Positions 16,743 to 23,597 of a stretch of 64,000 bases of DNA are shown one piece after another. The notes under the pieces are model-generated. The model ran no database searches. It had not been told where the DNA came from and worked only from the letters and a program-made list of their open reading frames with translations. The stretch comes from CF-162 sp040882565. GTDB taxonomy: Bacteria > Chloroflexota > Dehalococcoidia > SM23-28-2 > RBG-16-64-32. The stretch lies in assembly GCA_040882565.1 (NCBI GenBank), contig JBBEAZ010000037.1, positions 1-64,000 of the forward strand, read 5' to 3'. The position numbers and the translations under genes are program-made. Position 1 is the first letter of the stretch. Each line of letters starts with the position of its first letter.

Positions 16743-17441
16743 TCAATCGGGAAGGCGCGTACCGGCCAGCGTGTAGGCAATGCCGTGGACGGGCTTGAGT
16801 AGCCTGGGGTTCGCGGGATCGCATCCGAGCTTCGTCTGGATGCGATCTATCCATACTTTGAGGTAGTCGGGGTCGCGGGTGAGTGCCCCAGTGAAGGCGT
16901 TGCGGCCGAGATCGCTCTGGAGCACAGGCTCGCCTAACCCGAGGGCGAGAGTACTCAAGATGTCCCACTCGGTCTTGCTGAGAAGAACCTGCTTCCCGGA
17001 TACGGTCAGCGTCCTCGCACGAGTGTTTAGTCGCCCCGCGCCGACTTCGAAGTCTGCGCCGTCCTCTTGTGCAAGTAAGGGCCGGCCCAGGAGGAACAAC
17101 AGCCTGTCGACAAGACCATCGGGGTCGAACGGTTTGGGCAGGAAGTCGTCGGCGCCCGAGGTCACGGCGCGGCTCGCGACCTCTTCGCCGCCGGCGGTGA
17201 TGACGAGAACGGGCACCCCGAATGTTTGCTTGACGTTCGCGATCAATACCAGGCCATCGTCAGCCGGGAACCCGACATCGAAAACCACGACGCCGGTCTG
17301 TTGCGAATCGATCGTCCGCATTAGTTCAGCCGGCTCGGGGCAGGCAATGGGTATCAAGCCCTCTTGCCGGACAACCAAAGAGATCAGACGCTGGATCGCA
17401 GAGTCATTCTCCAGCACCCAAACGAACTCCTCGCGTGTCAC
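16743..17441 (-). CDS. OmpR-type response regulator
   Basis: A 232-residue two-domain regulator. The receiver (about 7-120) has the acidic pair Glu11/Asp13, the phosphoacceptor Asp55 in VVVFDVGFP and the Lys of LPKPF. The C-terminal winged helix (about 130-228) shows LSKTEWDIL and the recognition region RDPDYLKVWIDRIQTKLG, typical of OmpR/PhoB. It should bind DNA after phosphorylation; no histidine kinase lies in the window. It follows the KaiC-like gene by 11 bases on the same strand, so the ATPase probably takes part in its signalling. The N-terminal part of the receiver is more diverged than usual. Confidence 0.88.
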   Translation of the reverse strand: MTREEFVWVLENDSAIQRLISLVVRQEGLIPIACPEPAELMRTIDSQQTGVVVFDVGFPADDGLVLIANVKQTFGVPVLVITAGGEEVASRAVTSGADDFLPKPFDPDGLVDRLLFLLGRPLLAQEDGADFEVGAGRLNTRARTLTVSGKQVLLSKTEWDILSTLALGLGEPVLQSDLGRNAFTGALTRDPDYLKVWIDRIQTKLGCDPANPRLLKPVHGIAYTLAGTRLPD

Positions 17442-17452
17442 TTGGTGGCTCG

Positions 17453-18904
17453 CTAACCGCCAGTAGCGGGCGGCACGTCAGACACGAGGAGGCGTGGAGC
17501 CTCCACTATCAATTCGCGGACACCCGTAGTGTGTTTGGAGCCCCTAACTTTAACGACGCGAATCGTGCGCATCAGCGCGTTATCTGTTTCGACAGAACCC
17601 ATGTTGAGGATTGCATCCGCAAAGAGGGAAATGTGGCGCGCCGTCGGACTGCCCGCCTCTGGGGCCGACTCGGAGGTCATGATCGTCGTTATACCGGCGC
17701 GTTTGAAGTGATCATTTATGGCCCAAAGGTAGCTCTGAAACCTGGCGATGTCGAGAGCGGCGGCCTCGAACGAGCTGATGCTGTCGATGACGACGACCGT
17801 CGCGCCGATTTCAAGTGCGCGGTCTTTCAGCAACACGGCGTGCCGGTCAATGTTGAGTTCCGACGGGGATATGTGCATGATCGCGAACTTGCCGGACTCA
17901 ATCAGCCCAGCGACGTCCCAGCCAAACGCGCTGCAGTTGCGCGCCAGCTGGTTGGCGCTCTCCTCCAGCGATACGTATAGCACCTGGTTTCCGAGCTGAG
18001 CCTCACAAACAGCAAAGCTCAATGCCAGGAGCGTCTTGCCAGAGCCCGTTGTGCCGGTTATCAGGCAAGAAGTGGAGTCAGACAAGCCGCCATCAATCAT
18101 CTCGCTGATGCCGGGGATAACGGAGGAAAGTTGGCGACTGGGAGTGACATATTCGCCAGCAACAGCCGGACTCATCCGCGGGTAGAGTGTGATCCCGTCG
18201 CGATCGATTTCAAACCCATGATCGCCGGCGAAGAAGGATGTTCCTCGCATCTTCATGATGCGCAGCCGCCGGTCCTGGCGGAGGCCTTCCTCGGTGCCGT
18301 ACAGATAGATGATCCCGTCAGCGATCGCAAATTCCGAGCGCTGGCGGATTTCCTCGTCCGTGTACTCTCCCACCAGCAGCGCTGTTGCCTCCCAGACGCT
18401 GAACCGCAGGGTGAGGGTTGTGGTGAACACCCGGAACGCGAAAGCGTCCGAAAACGTGTCCTGGATGGCCTTGAAACTGTCGATGACGACCAGCCCTGGG
18501 CGATGGGTAGTGATCAAGCGGTCAACCTCAGCGAGTAGCTGGTCAGGGTCACCTGATTTCAGTGCGTCACTGATGTCCGCAAAAACGACCGACCGGTCGA
18601 CGAGGGCCGCGTCAAAGTAGTTTAGCGTCTGCGAGAAATGCAGCATCTTCACAGTCGGCTCTGACAAGGTGCCGATGTAGAGGACGGTTTCACCGCGCCG
18701 CGCGTTCCACCACGTCATTTGCTCGGCGAGAATCGTCTTGCCGGCGCCCGGTAGGCCGCCAATGAAGACGACCGAACCTCTAGGAATGCCGCCTTCGAGG
18801 ACCTTGTCGAGCGCCTGGACCCCGGTGCTGATGCGCTCTAGCTGGATGCCGTCAGCGCGTTTACGGCGGGGCAATCTGTTGCCCTTGTAGCACTCGGTCG
18901 GCAT
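17453..18904 (-). CDS. KaiC-like double-domain RecA-fold ATPase
   Basis: About 483 residues with two tandem KaiC domains. Domain 1 has Walker A GGLPGAGKT (50-58) and Walker B LVVIDSF; domain 2 has Walker A TGTTGSGKT (283-291), the catalytic Glu pair in SLEES (about 312) and Walker B VVVIDSI. Domain 1 carries SEP where canonical KaiC has two Glu residues, so its ATPase may be weaker. Non-cyanobacterial relatives act with signalling proteins rather than as clocks. ATG 18904 is my choice; the frame is open 30 codons further, and a TTG around 18874 would also work. It overlaps the upstream small gene by 44 bases and precedes the response regulator. Confidence 0.85.
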   Translation of the reverse strand: MPTECYKGNRLPRRKRADGIQLERISTGVQALDKVLEGGIPRGSVVFIGGLPGAGKTILAEQMTWWNARRGETVLYIGTLSEPTVKMLHFSQTLNYFDAALVDRSVVFADISDALKSGDPDQLLAEVDRLITTHRPGLVVIDSFKAIQDTFSDAFAFRVFTTTLTLRFSVWEATALLVGEYTDEEIRQRSEFAIADGIIYLYGTEEGLRQDRRLRIMKMRGTSFFAGDHGFEIDRDGITLYPRMSPAVAGEYVTPSRQLSSVIPGISEMIDGGLSDSTSCLITGTTGSGKTLLALSFAVCEAQLGNQVLYVSLEESANQLARNCSAFGWDVAGLIESGKFAIMHISPSELNIDRHAVLLKDRALEIGATVVVIDSISSFEAAALDIARFQSYLWAINDHFKRAGITTIMTSESAPEAGSPTARHISLFADAILNMGSVETDNALMRTIRVVKVRGSKHTTGVRELIVEAPRLLVSDVPPATGG

Positions 18905-19229
18905 CGAGCGCCGAAGCCAATCGAACGGCAATCTCTTTGCCAAGCAACTTGGCGAGGATGATAAGCAACGCGGCGTAGAGGCCGCTGAACGCACTGCGGA
19001 TGTAGTCTTCCGAGTGCTCTGCGACGGAATCTTCTTCCCAGCTCAATCTCAGCGGCCCGCCGTCGTCGCGATGAAGTCTAAAGCCCGGATAAACGGGCAT
19101 GACCTCGCGCACAGCACGCTCCAGCAGCACATCGACTGTGTCGGTGCCAAGCGCCTCCGTGAGTTTGCCACGCAGGGCCGCGAACTTCGCGTCATAGGTT
19201 GTTGTGGGCGAATCGTGGGATTCTGCCAT
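18861..19229 (-). CDS. Conserved-looking small protein linked to a KaiC-like ATPase
   Basis: A 122-residue protein I do not recognise. Residues 13-60 look mixed alpha/beta; 75-105 form a hydrophobic helix (FSGLYAALLIILAKLLG) that could be a membrane anchor or a packed helical bundle. It is the first gene of a three-gene transcript (this protein, KaiC-like ATPase, response regulator), overlapping the ATPase gene. Its ATG is 7 bases after a TACCAT box on the minus strand (19237-19242), so translation is probably leaderless. A sensor or adaptor role is a guess from position. Confidence 0.65.
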   Translation of the reverse strand: MAESHDSPTTTYDAKFAALRGKLTEALGTDTVDVLLERAVREVMPVYPGFRLHRDDGGPLRLSWEEDSVAEHSEDYIRSAFSGLYAALLIILAKLLGKEIAVRLASALDADRVLQGQQIAPP

Positions 19230-19354
19230 TCACACGATGGTAGCACGACAGCCGCTCGCGAAAGCATGGGGAAAGTGGTCACGGGTCTTGCAGGAAAATC
19301 ACGAGTTCCGAGCGAGCATCTCCCAGAGCGCACGCACTCGGAAGTGCGCGCCGG

Positions 19355-19466
19355 TCACTCGCCCTGTGGGCGGTGGCCGCGGAGCCGATGAGGATGGCTT
19401 CGGCGATGGCCTGGCTGGTGCTGCGGGCGGCGAGCGTGGTCATGAGGTGCTCGATGCGCTTGGGGG
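19355..19466 (-). pseudogene. Relic of the small HTH gene, copy 1
   Basis: On the minus strand this stretch reads RIEHLMTTLAARSTSQAIAEAILIG before decaying, matching the C-terminal third of the intact HTH protein at 22108 (RIDHILLMLAARSTGQAVAE and on). It lacks the HTH part, has a stop a few codons upstream and an internal deletion near the end. Confidence 0.6.
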
Positions 19467-19507
19467 TGTAGTATCCTCAGCGAAACACAGCCGATAGAAA
19501 TTGCCCA

Positions 19508-19925
19508 ATGTCCGATTTAGATTTTGACCATGCCCTCGAACTATCTCACCTGGCGTTGGGTGAGTTCGTGAAGGGGAACCCCGAGCCTTTGAAGGAGATG
19601 TATTCCCATAGGGACGACGTAAGCCTCGCCAACCCTTTTGGCCCGCCGGTGCGCAGCTGCCGAGACGATGGATCGCGCCGCGGCAAATTATAGAGACGGC
19701 GTGGTCACGGGCTTCGAGAACGTCGCTGCATACTTGACTCCCGAACTCGCGTACATCGTGGAGATAGAGCGGTACAAGGTCAGAGTTGGCGAAGCCACGG
19801 AGAGCGCATCGGTGGTTCTGCGGGTCACGAGCATCTATCGACCCGAAGAAGGTGCCTGGAAGATCATGCATCGCCATGCGGATCCAATAGTCTCTGCTCG
19901 ACCTATCGACTCGGTAATCAGTTAG
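19508..19925 (+). pseudogene. Frameshifted SnoaL/NTF2-like protein gene
   Basis: Two frames make one NTF2-like protein of about 138 residues. The first (from ATG 19508) gives MSDLDFDHALELSHLALGEF to LANPFGPPVR; the second, from about 19656, gives AAAETMDRAAANYRDG through YIVEIERYKV and IYRPEEGAWKIMHRHADP to a stop at 19925. The sequence is uninterrupted across the join except for the frame change, so a small deletion is likely. Intact relatives are small homodimeric enzymes or binding proteins of varied function. It is separate from the intact NTF2-like gene at 20449. Confidence 0.65.
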
Positions 19926-19958
19926 CGCGCCCGTCGGGCCACCGCCCCTTAGCGGCCT

Positions 19959-20279
19959 TTAGGAAGTCTCTGCTGTCGCGGCTTCCTGCTCTGCGAGCCG
20001 AAGCTCGACCTCGCGGATCTTGTCGATAAGCTCTCCGTGACCATGCACTCCTACGACTCCCAGTTGCCTGGCGCGGATCTTCAGGTCGTCGTTGGACCAC
20101 TGGTCGTACGGGCGGTCGAAGTCCGCGACGCCTGTCGGATCGACGTGCGGCGTCTCGGCGTCGATGTGGGGGTGCACTTCGTCTTCTGGCGCAATTACTT
20201 CCGGCGTCGGCTCCGCCGCCTGCTCCGGTTTCGCCTCAACATCCGTGCTGTGCTCGTTGCCCATGTAGCGTTTTGGCAT
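19959..20279 (-). CDS. Small protein with a Rho-N/SAP-like segment
   Basis: A 106-residue acidic protein. The first 55 residues are low-complexity (many Glu, Pro, His), then YDQWSNDDLKIRARQLGV and ELIDKIREVE form a helix-extended-helix unit like the Rho N-terminal or SAP domain, which binds nucleic acid. ATG 20279 is supported by AAGGAGG at the right distance; the frame is open 9 codons more. Nothing near it suggests a pathway. The assignment rests on the C-terminal 45 residues only. Confidence 0.6.
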   Translation of the reverse strand: MPKRYMGNEHSTDVEAKPEQAAEPTPEVIAPEDEVHPHIDAETPHVDPTGVADFDRPYDQWSNDDLKIRARQLGVVGVHGHGELIDKIREVELRLAEQEAATAETS

Positions 20280-20448
20280 CTCTTGACCTCCTTGGTCTGA
20301 CTCCACCGTAGGCCATTGCAGGCGAACTGGGGGGGAATGAGTGTTGCGAAACTATCGCCTGATCGGGCAGCAGACGTATCTTGCTCACCCGTTTGGCGTG
20401 CCGTGCTAGAATAAGCCCCTCTCAAACGGGTGGTTGAAGGAGGTTGCG

Positions 20449-20877
20449 ATGTCTGAGCAGAACAAGCAGCTGGTCCGGCGCTTCTTCGAGCAGATCGATA
20501 CGGGTGAGCCAGCGATCCTTGACGAGTTCATATCCCAGGACTATGACGACCATAATCCGCCCCCCTTCCCGAACCTTCAGCCGGGAATCGCGGGCTCGCA
20601 CCAGGCATTCAAGCTTGCGCTGGACGCCTTCGGAGAGTTCAGCCACGAGATCCTGGACCAGGTGGCGGAGGGCGACAAAGTGGTTACGCGCGTGAGGGCC
20701 ACCGGCAAACACACGGGCAACTTCCTGGGTATACCGCCGACGAACAAAGACGTGACGATGGACGGCATCACTGTGCACCGCATCACGGACGGCAAGATCG
20801 TGGAGCACTGGTCAACGATCGATGCCTTCAGTCTCTTCGCTCAGCTTGGTGCGATCGAGCCGCCCGGCGCCGCGTGA
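20449..20877 (+). CDS. SnoaL-like ester cyclase family protein
   Basis: A 142-residue NTF2-fold protein: N-terminal helix NKQLVRRFFEQID, FISQDYDDHNPPP, a central VVTRVRATGKHTGNF and a C-terminal GKIVEHWSTID, as in SnoaL-type polyketide cyclases and their many uncharacterised relatives. The ATG at 20449 follows GAAGGAGG; a TTG five codons earlier is less likely. A TAGAAT about 40 bases upstream (20405-20410) may be the -10 box. It is a single gene; a repeat-family copy lies 20 bases after its stop. Confidence 0.8.
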   Translation: MSEQNKQLVRRFFEQIDTGEPAILDEFISQDYDDHNPPPFPNLQPGIAGSHQAFKLALDAFGEFSHEILDQVAEGDKVVTRVRATGKHTGNFLGIPPTNKDVTMDGITVHRITDGKIVEHWSTIDAFSLFAQLGAIEPPGAA

Positions 20878-20897
20878 GGCGGGGCCGGGGTAACCCG

Positions 20898-21031
20898 CTT
20901 GCACCTGCGGGGGGTGGAGCCCCCGCCCCTCCCACCCCAAAAATAGAGACTCTGGGGGGACACCCCCCACCCAGACGGGCCGTAGGGAGCCCCCCGGCAG
21001 CGGCCCGCTGCACCTTGGCGCTGCGCGCGGC
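20898..21031 (+). repeat. Hairpin repeat family 1, copy A
   Basis: Runs from GCTTGCACCTGC to CTGCGCGCGGC. It contains the core GGGGGGACACCCCCC (20954-20968), CCCAGACGGGCC, and the stem-loop GCAGCGGCCCGCTGC. Best matched by copy D (26829-26963). It follows the SnoaL-like gene directly. Confidence 0.85.
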
Positions 21032-21080
21032 GAAGCCGCCGCTCGCCATGGTGAACTGGTGCGCCTGCGGTCAACCGTCG

Positions 21081-21206
21081 GAGGGGCGGGTGGCGCCGGG
21101 GCCGATGAGGCCGATGAGGATGGCTTCGGCGATGGCCTGGCCGGTGCTGCCCTACGGGCCCGTCTGGGCGGGCGGCGAGCAGCAGCATGATGTGGTCGAT
21201 GCGGCG
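21081..21206 (-). pseudogene. Relic of the small HTH gene, copy 2, with an inserted repeat piece
   Basis: About 85% of this stretch matches the last third of the intact HTH gene (22115-22220). After GTGCTG it carries about 18 extra bases (CCCTACGGGCCCGTCTGG) that are the reverse complement of the CAGACGGGCC part of repeat family 1; they shift the frame. It is not translatable as a whole. Confidence 0.65.
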
Positions 21207-21266
21207 GCCGGCGGGATGCATGAACACCAGGTCGTGGTCCTGGTGTGGCTACGTCGACCGCTGGCC

Positions 21267-21833
21267 TTATTCAGTGGAGAGTTCGCAGCCGCCGACAGTC
21301 CAATTCGGGTGCTTGTCCGGGTTGCGGACGACATCCGAGTTGTTCGGCAAACCTACGCAGACGCCCTCAGGGTTCAGCGACGGGGTGGTTCCGTCCGGCG
21401 GGCCGTTGCCATCAACGAGCGGCTCCTGGCCCTCCGGGGGTTCGACCTGGCCTGGTTCACAACCGCCTGTTATCCAGTTTGGGTGCTTATCCGGGTTCTG
21501 CACGACATCCGAGTCGTTTGGTAATTCCACGCAATGCCCGCCGGGATTAAGTGCCGGCGTGGTGCCCTCGATTGAACCTGCAGCCGTGCCCTCGTCATCT
21601 GCAGGCGGGCTATCGTCATCTTGAAGCGGGTCCGATTGGTCCGTGGGCGGCGTGCCGAAGTCGATCGGTCCGTCCGTGGCGTCGGGTGTATTGAAGGGCG
21701 CGGTCGGGACGACGCCTGGCGTTTCAGTGCTATTGGCGCCGCTGTCTGATTGTGCCACAGCGATGGCAGCCAGCATCAGTGCAACGATTACTGCGGTTGC
21801 GACGAACCAGAGCTTGACAACATTGGTTGGCAT
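21267..21833 (-). CDS. Secreted protein with a duplicated Cys-containing module
   Basis: A 188-residue exported protein: an N-terminal membrane/signal segment (WFVATAVIVALMLAAIAVAQ), a Thr/Pro/Asp-rich spacer, and two copies of a module of about 40 residues (around 91-130 and 146-185). Each has GTTPxLNPxG, one Cys, LPNxSDVVxNPDKHPN and a second Cys in GGCE, so a disulfide per module is likely. I do not recognise the family. The acidic linker between the modules is EPPEGQEPLVDGNGPP. It is a single gene with 274 bases before the next. Confidence 0.7.
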   Translation of the reverse strand: MPTNVVKLWFVATAVIVALMLAAIAVAQSDSGANSTETPGVVPTAPFNTPDATDGPIDFGTPPTDQSDPLQDDDSPPADDEGTAAGSIEGTTPALNPGGHCVELPNDSDVVQNPDKHPNWITGGCEPGQVEPPEGQEPLVDGNGPPDGTTPSLNPEGVCVGLPNNSDVVRNPDKHPNWTVGGCELSTE

Positions 21834-22107
21834 TCAGAGTCTTCGCCTCCGGTTCAGGATACCATCTATGCAGATAGTGGCGGGAGCGTCACGGCACCGA
21901 ACCGTCTGCGGGTTAGCCAGTCATCGCGGCCGTGAAGAACAGCCGATAACTGTCGCGGTTTTGCTCCGCTGCTCACACTTGGGGCACAGCGCTGAACGGT
22001 GAGATGGTTGCAAGGCAGGTGGCTCTGCTGGCGAATCACGCTAAGTGTTGTTAGCGCAGCATCTCGCGATGCCCACGCCCCCACGCTCAGCGAAGGCGCG
22101 GGCGTCG

Positions 22108-22356
22108 TCACTCGCCTGAAGGGCGGTTGGCGCCGGGGCCGATTAGGCCGATGAGGATGGCTTCGGCGACGGCCTGGCCGGTGCTGCGGGCGGCGAGCAT
22201 CAGCAGGATGTGGTCGATGCGCCGTAAGGTGGTCTCGAGGGGCATGCCGAGGATTTCGGCGATTTCGTCGGCGCCGTGGTTGTCGGCGAGCATGCTGAGG
22301 ATGAGGCGGTCGTCTTCGTTGAAGTCGCTGGCGCGAGCGCGGCGGCCGTCGCTCAT
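22108..22356 (-). CDS. Small helix-turn-helix protein
   Basis: An 82-residue protein whose middle (DRLILSMLADNHGADEIAEI and GMPLETTLRRIDHIL) is a LuxR/sigma-region-4-like helix-turn-helix, followed by a hydrophobic C-terminal helix (LLMLAARSTG to LIGLIG). It probably binds DNA or a sigma factor. It is the last gene of a three-gene unit, its ATG overlapping the stop of the DUF5317 gene by four bases. Degenerate copies of its C-terminal part lie at 19355, 21081 and, very short, 16565. Confidence 0.7.
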   Translation of the reverse strand: MSDGRRARASDFNEDDRLILSMLADNHGADEIAEILGMPLETTLRRIDHILLMLAARSTGQAVAEAILIGLIGPGANRPSGE

Positions 22357-22895
22357 GGGTGTGGCTCCGGTCTGTGTGACAGGACAAGGGTGGTGAGGAC
22401 GGCGACGACGCCGGCGACGATGGCGAGGTCGCCGGCGCTGACGGCGCGGGTGAAGGGCTGAGGGACGGGCAGGAGGATGACGTCGGAGAGGGGTCGGAGG
22501 TGGATAGAGTCGCGCTCGAGGAGGATGTTCTTGGAGCCAGGGATGTGCTGGCCGGCGGTGAGCTCGACGTTGGTGTGCTTGCCGACGGCGTCGACGGCGG
22601 ACTGCTCGACGGGCATGAGGCCGCCGTTGGCGGTGATGGCGAGGAGGTTGAGGGCGAGGCCGAGGGCGATGAGGCGGACGCCGAGGAGGCGCGAGTTGGC
22701 GAGGAGGAAGGGCAGCAACAGGAGGTGGCTGAGGGGCAGGGCGACGCGGAGGGCGGCGCCGTCAAGCAGGTGGATGACGAGGAGCTGGCAGGCAAACGCC
22801 AGCGGCGCCGTCCAGAGGAGACGGATGGCTGAGGACGAGCGGTCGGTTCGCATACCGCCCGCCCTCAGGCCGGCAAGGGTGCGGGTGGATGTCAC
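22353..22895 (-). CDS. DUF5317 family membrane protein
   Basis: A 180-residue protein with four or five hydrophobic segments and the family's NLLAITANGGLMPV motif near residue 85, where a conserved Asn-Gly-Gly lies at a membrane edge. Function of DUF5317 is unknown. GTG 22895 starts two codons after the stop of the upstream microprotein (TGA CCC GTG), which supports translational coupling; ATG 22853 is the alternative. It overlaps the HTH gene by four bases. The pairing with a small HTH protein suggests a signalling or membrane-stress role, but that is inference. Confidence 0.8.
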   Translation of the reverse strand: MTSTRTLAGLRAGGMRTDRSSSAIRLLWTAPLAFACQLLVIHLLDGAALRVALPLSHLLLLPFLLANSRLLGVRLIALGLALNLLAITANGGLMPVEQSAVDAVGKHTNVELTAGQHIPGSKNILLERDSIHLRPLSDVILLPVPQPFTRAVSAGDLAIVAGVVAVLTTLVLSHRPEPHP

Positions 22896-22898
22896 GGG

Positions 22899-22994
22899 TC
22901 AGGGCATCATGAACGGTGCGCCTGCGGCGAGGCCGACGATGAGGAGCCCGATGGCGCCGAGTGCCAGGGTGATGAGCCCACGCAGTTTGGTCAT
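22899..22994 (-). CDS. 31-residue membrane microprotein
   Basis: Too short for ordinary gene calls: MTKLRGLITLALGAIGLLI and a short tail ending FMMP. One transmembrane helix (about 6-25) follows a basic start, so it is probably inserted with the N-terminus inside. Its stop is 3 bases before the GTG of the DUF5317 gene, so it leads a microprotein-DUF5317-HTH operon. A G-rich GGGGGG lies about 9 bases before the ATG and may serve as an SD. Confidence 0.5.
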   Translation of the reverse strand: MTKLRGLITLALGAIGLLIVGLAAGAPFMMP

Positions 22995-23090
22995 TGTGTT
23001 GTCCCCCCTTTTTTCATGGCTGTGGCGGTTGCCACGCGCCTAATTGGTACAACAGGGGCTCTTACGGGATTCTTACGGGCTGTTTTCTAT

Positions 23091-23212
23091 GGGGCTCCCC
23101 ACCCCACCCCGCCCTCGAAAAAGAGGGATCCTCGGGGGGACACCCCCCGCCCAGACGGGCCCTTCGGGAATCCCCCGGCAGCGGCGCGCTGCACCTTGGC
23201 GCTGCGCGCGGC
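23091..23212 (+). repeat. Hairpin repeat family 1, copy B
   Basis: Has the C/A-rich left part (CCCCACCCCACCCCG), the core GGGGGGACACCCCCC, CCCAGACGGGCC and CAGCGGCGCGCTG, ending CTGCGCGCGGCT. Together with copy C it fills most of the gene-free 23000-23597, in which I see no coding sequence. Confidence 0.85.
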
Positions 23213-23280
23213 TGACGTTTGTGCGCACTGCGGGCGCATTCCGGCCCGACGACAGGCAGGCGCCTACCCAGGACGTGTGG

Positions 23281-23366
23281 TTGAGTCGGGGGGACACCCC
23301 CCGCCCAGACGGGCCCGTCGGGAATCCCCCGGCAGCGGCCCGCTGCACCTTGGCGCTGCGCGCGGC
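23281..23366 (+). repeat. Hairpin repeat family 1, copy C
   Basis: Lacks the C-rich left part; runs from TTGAGTCGGGGGGACACC through CCCAGACGGGCC and CAGCGGCCCGCTG to CTGCGCGCGGC. About 85 bases. The DNA between this and the regulator gene at 23598 is GC-rich and featureless. Confidence 0.85.
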
Positions 23367-23597
23367 GGGAGTGGTGCGGGCACGGGGGCGGGGCGCGGTA
23401 TGGCGGGTGTGGGGGTAGACGGCGGGCGTTGGTGGAGGCCTGCGAGCAGCGCCCCTACCGGGGCAGTGCCGGAAGCGCGGGCGTGGGGGCACGGCGGAGC
23501 GTCGGTCGCGCACGGAGGCCTGGGTGAGGCGGAGGGGATTGCCCCGCGAGCGAGGTCCTTCGTTGCGCCTGCGGCTCCGCTCAGGAAACGGGGGGGG

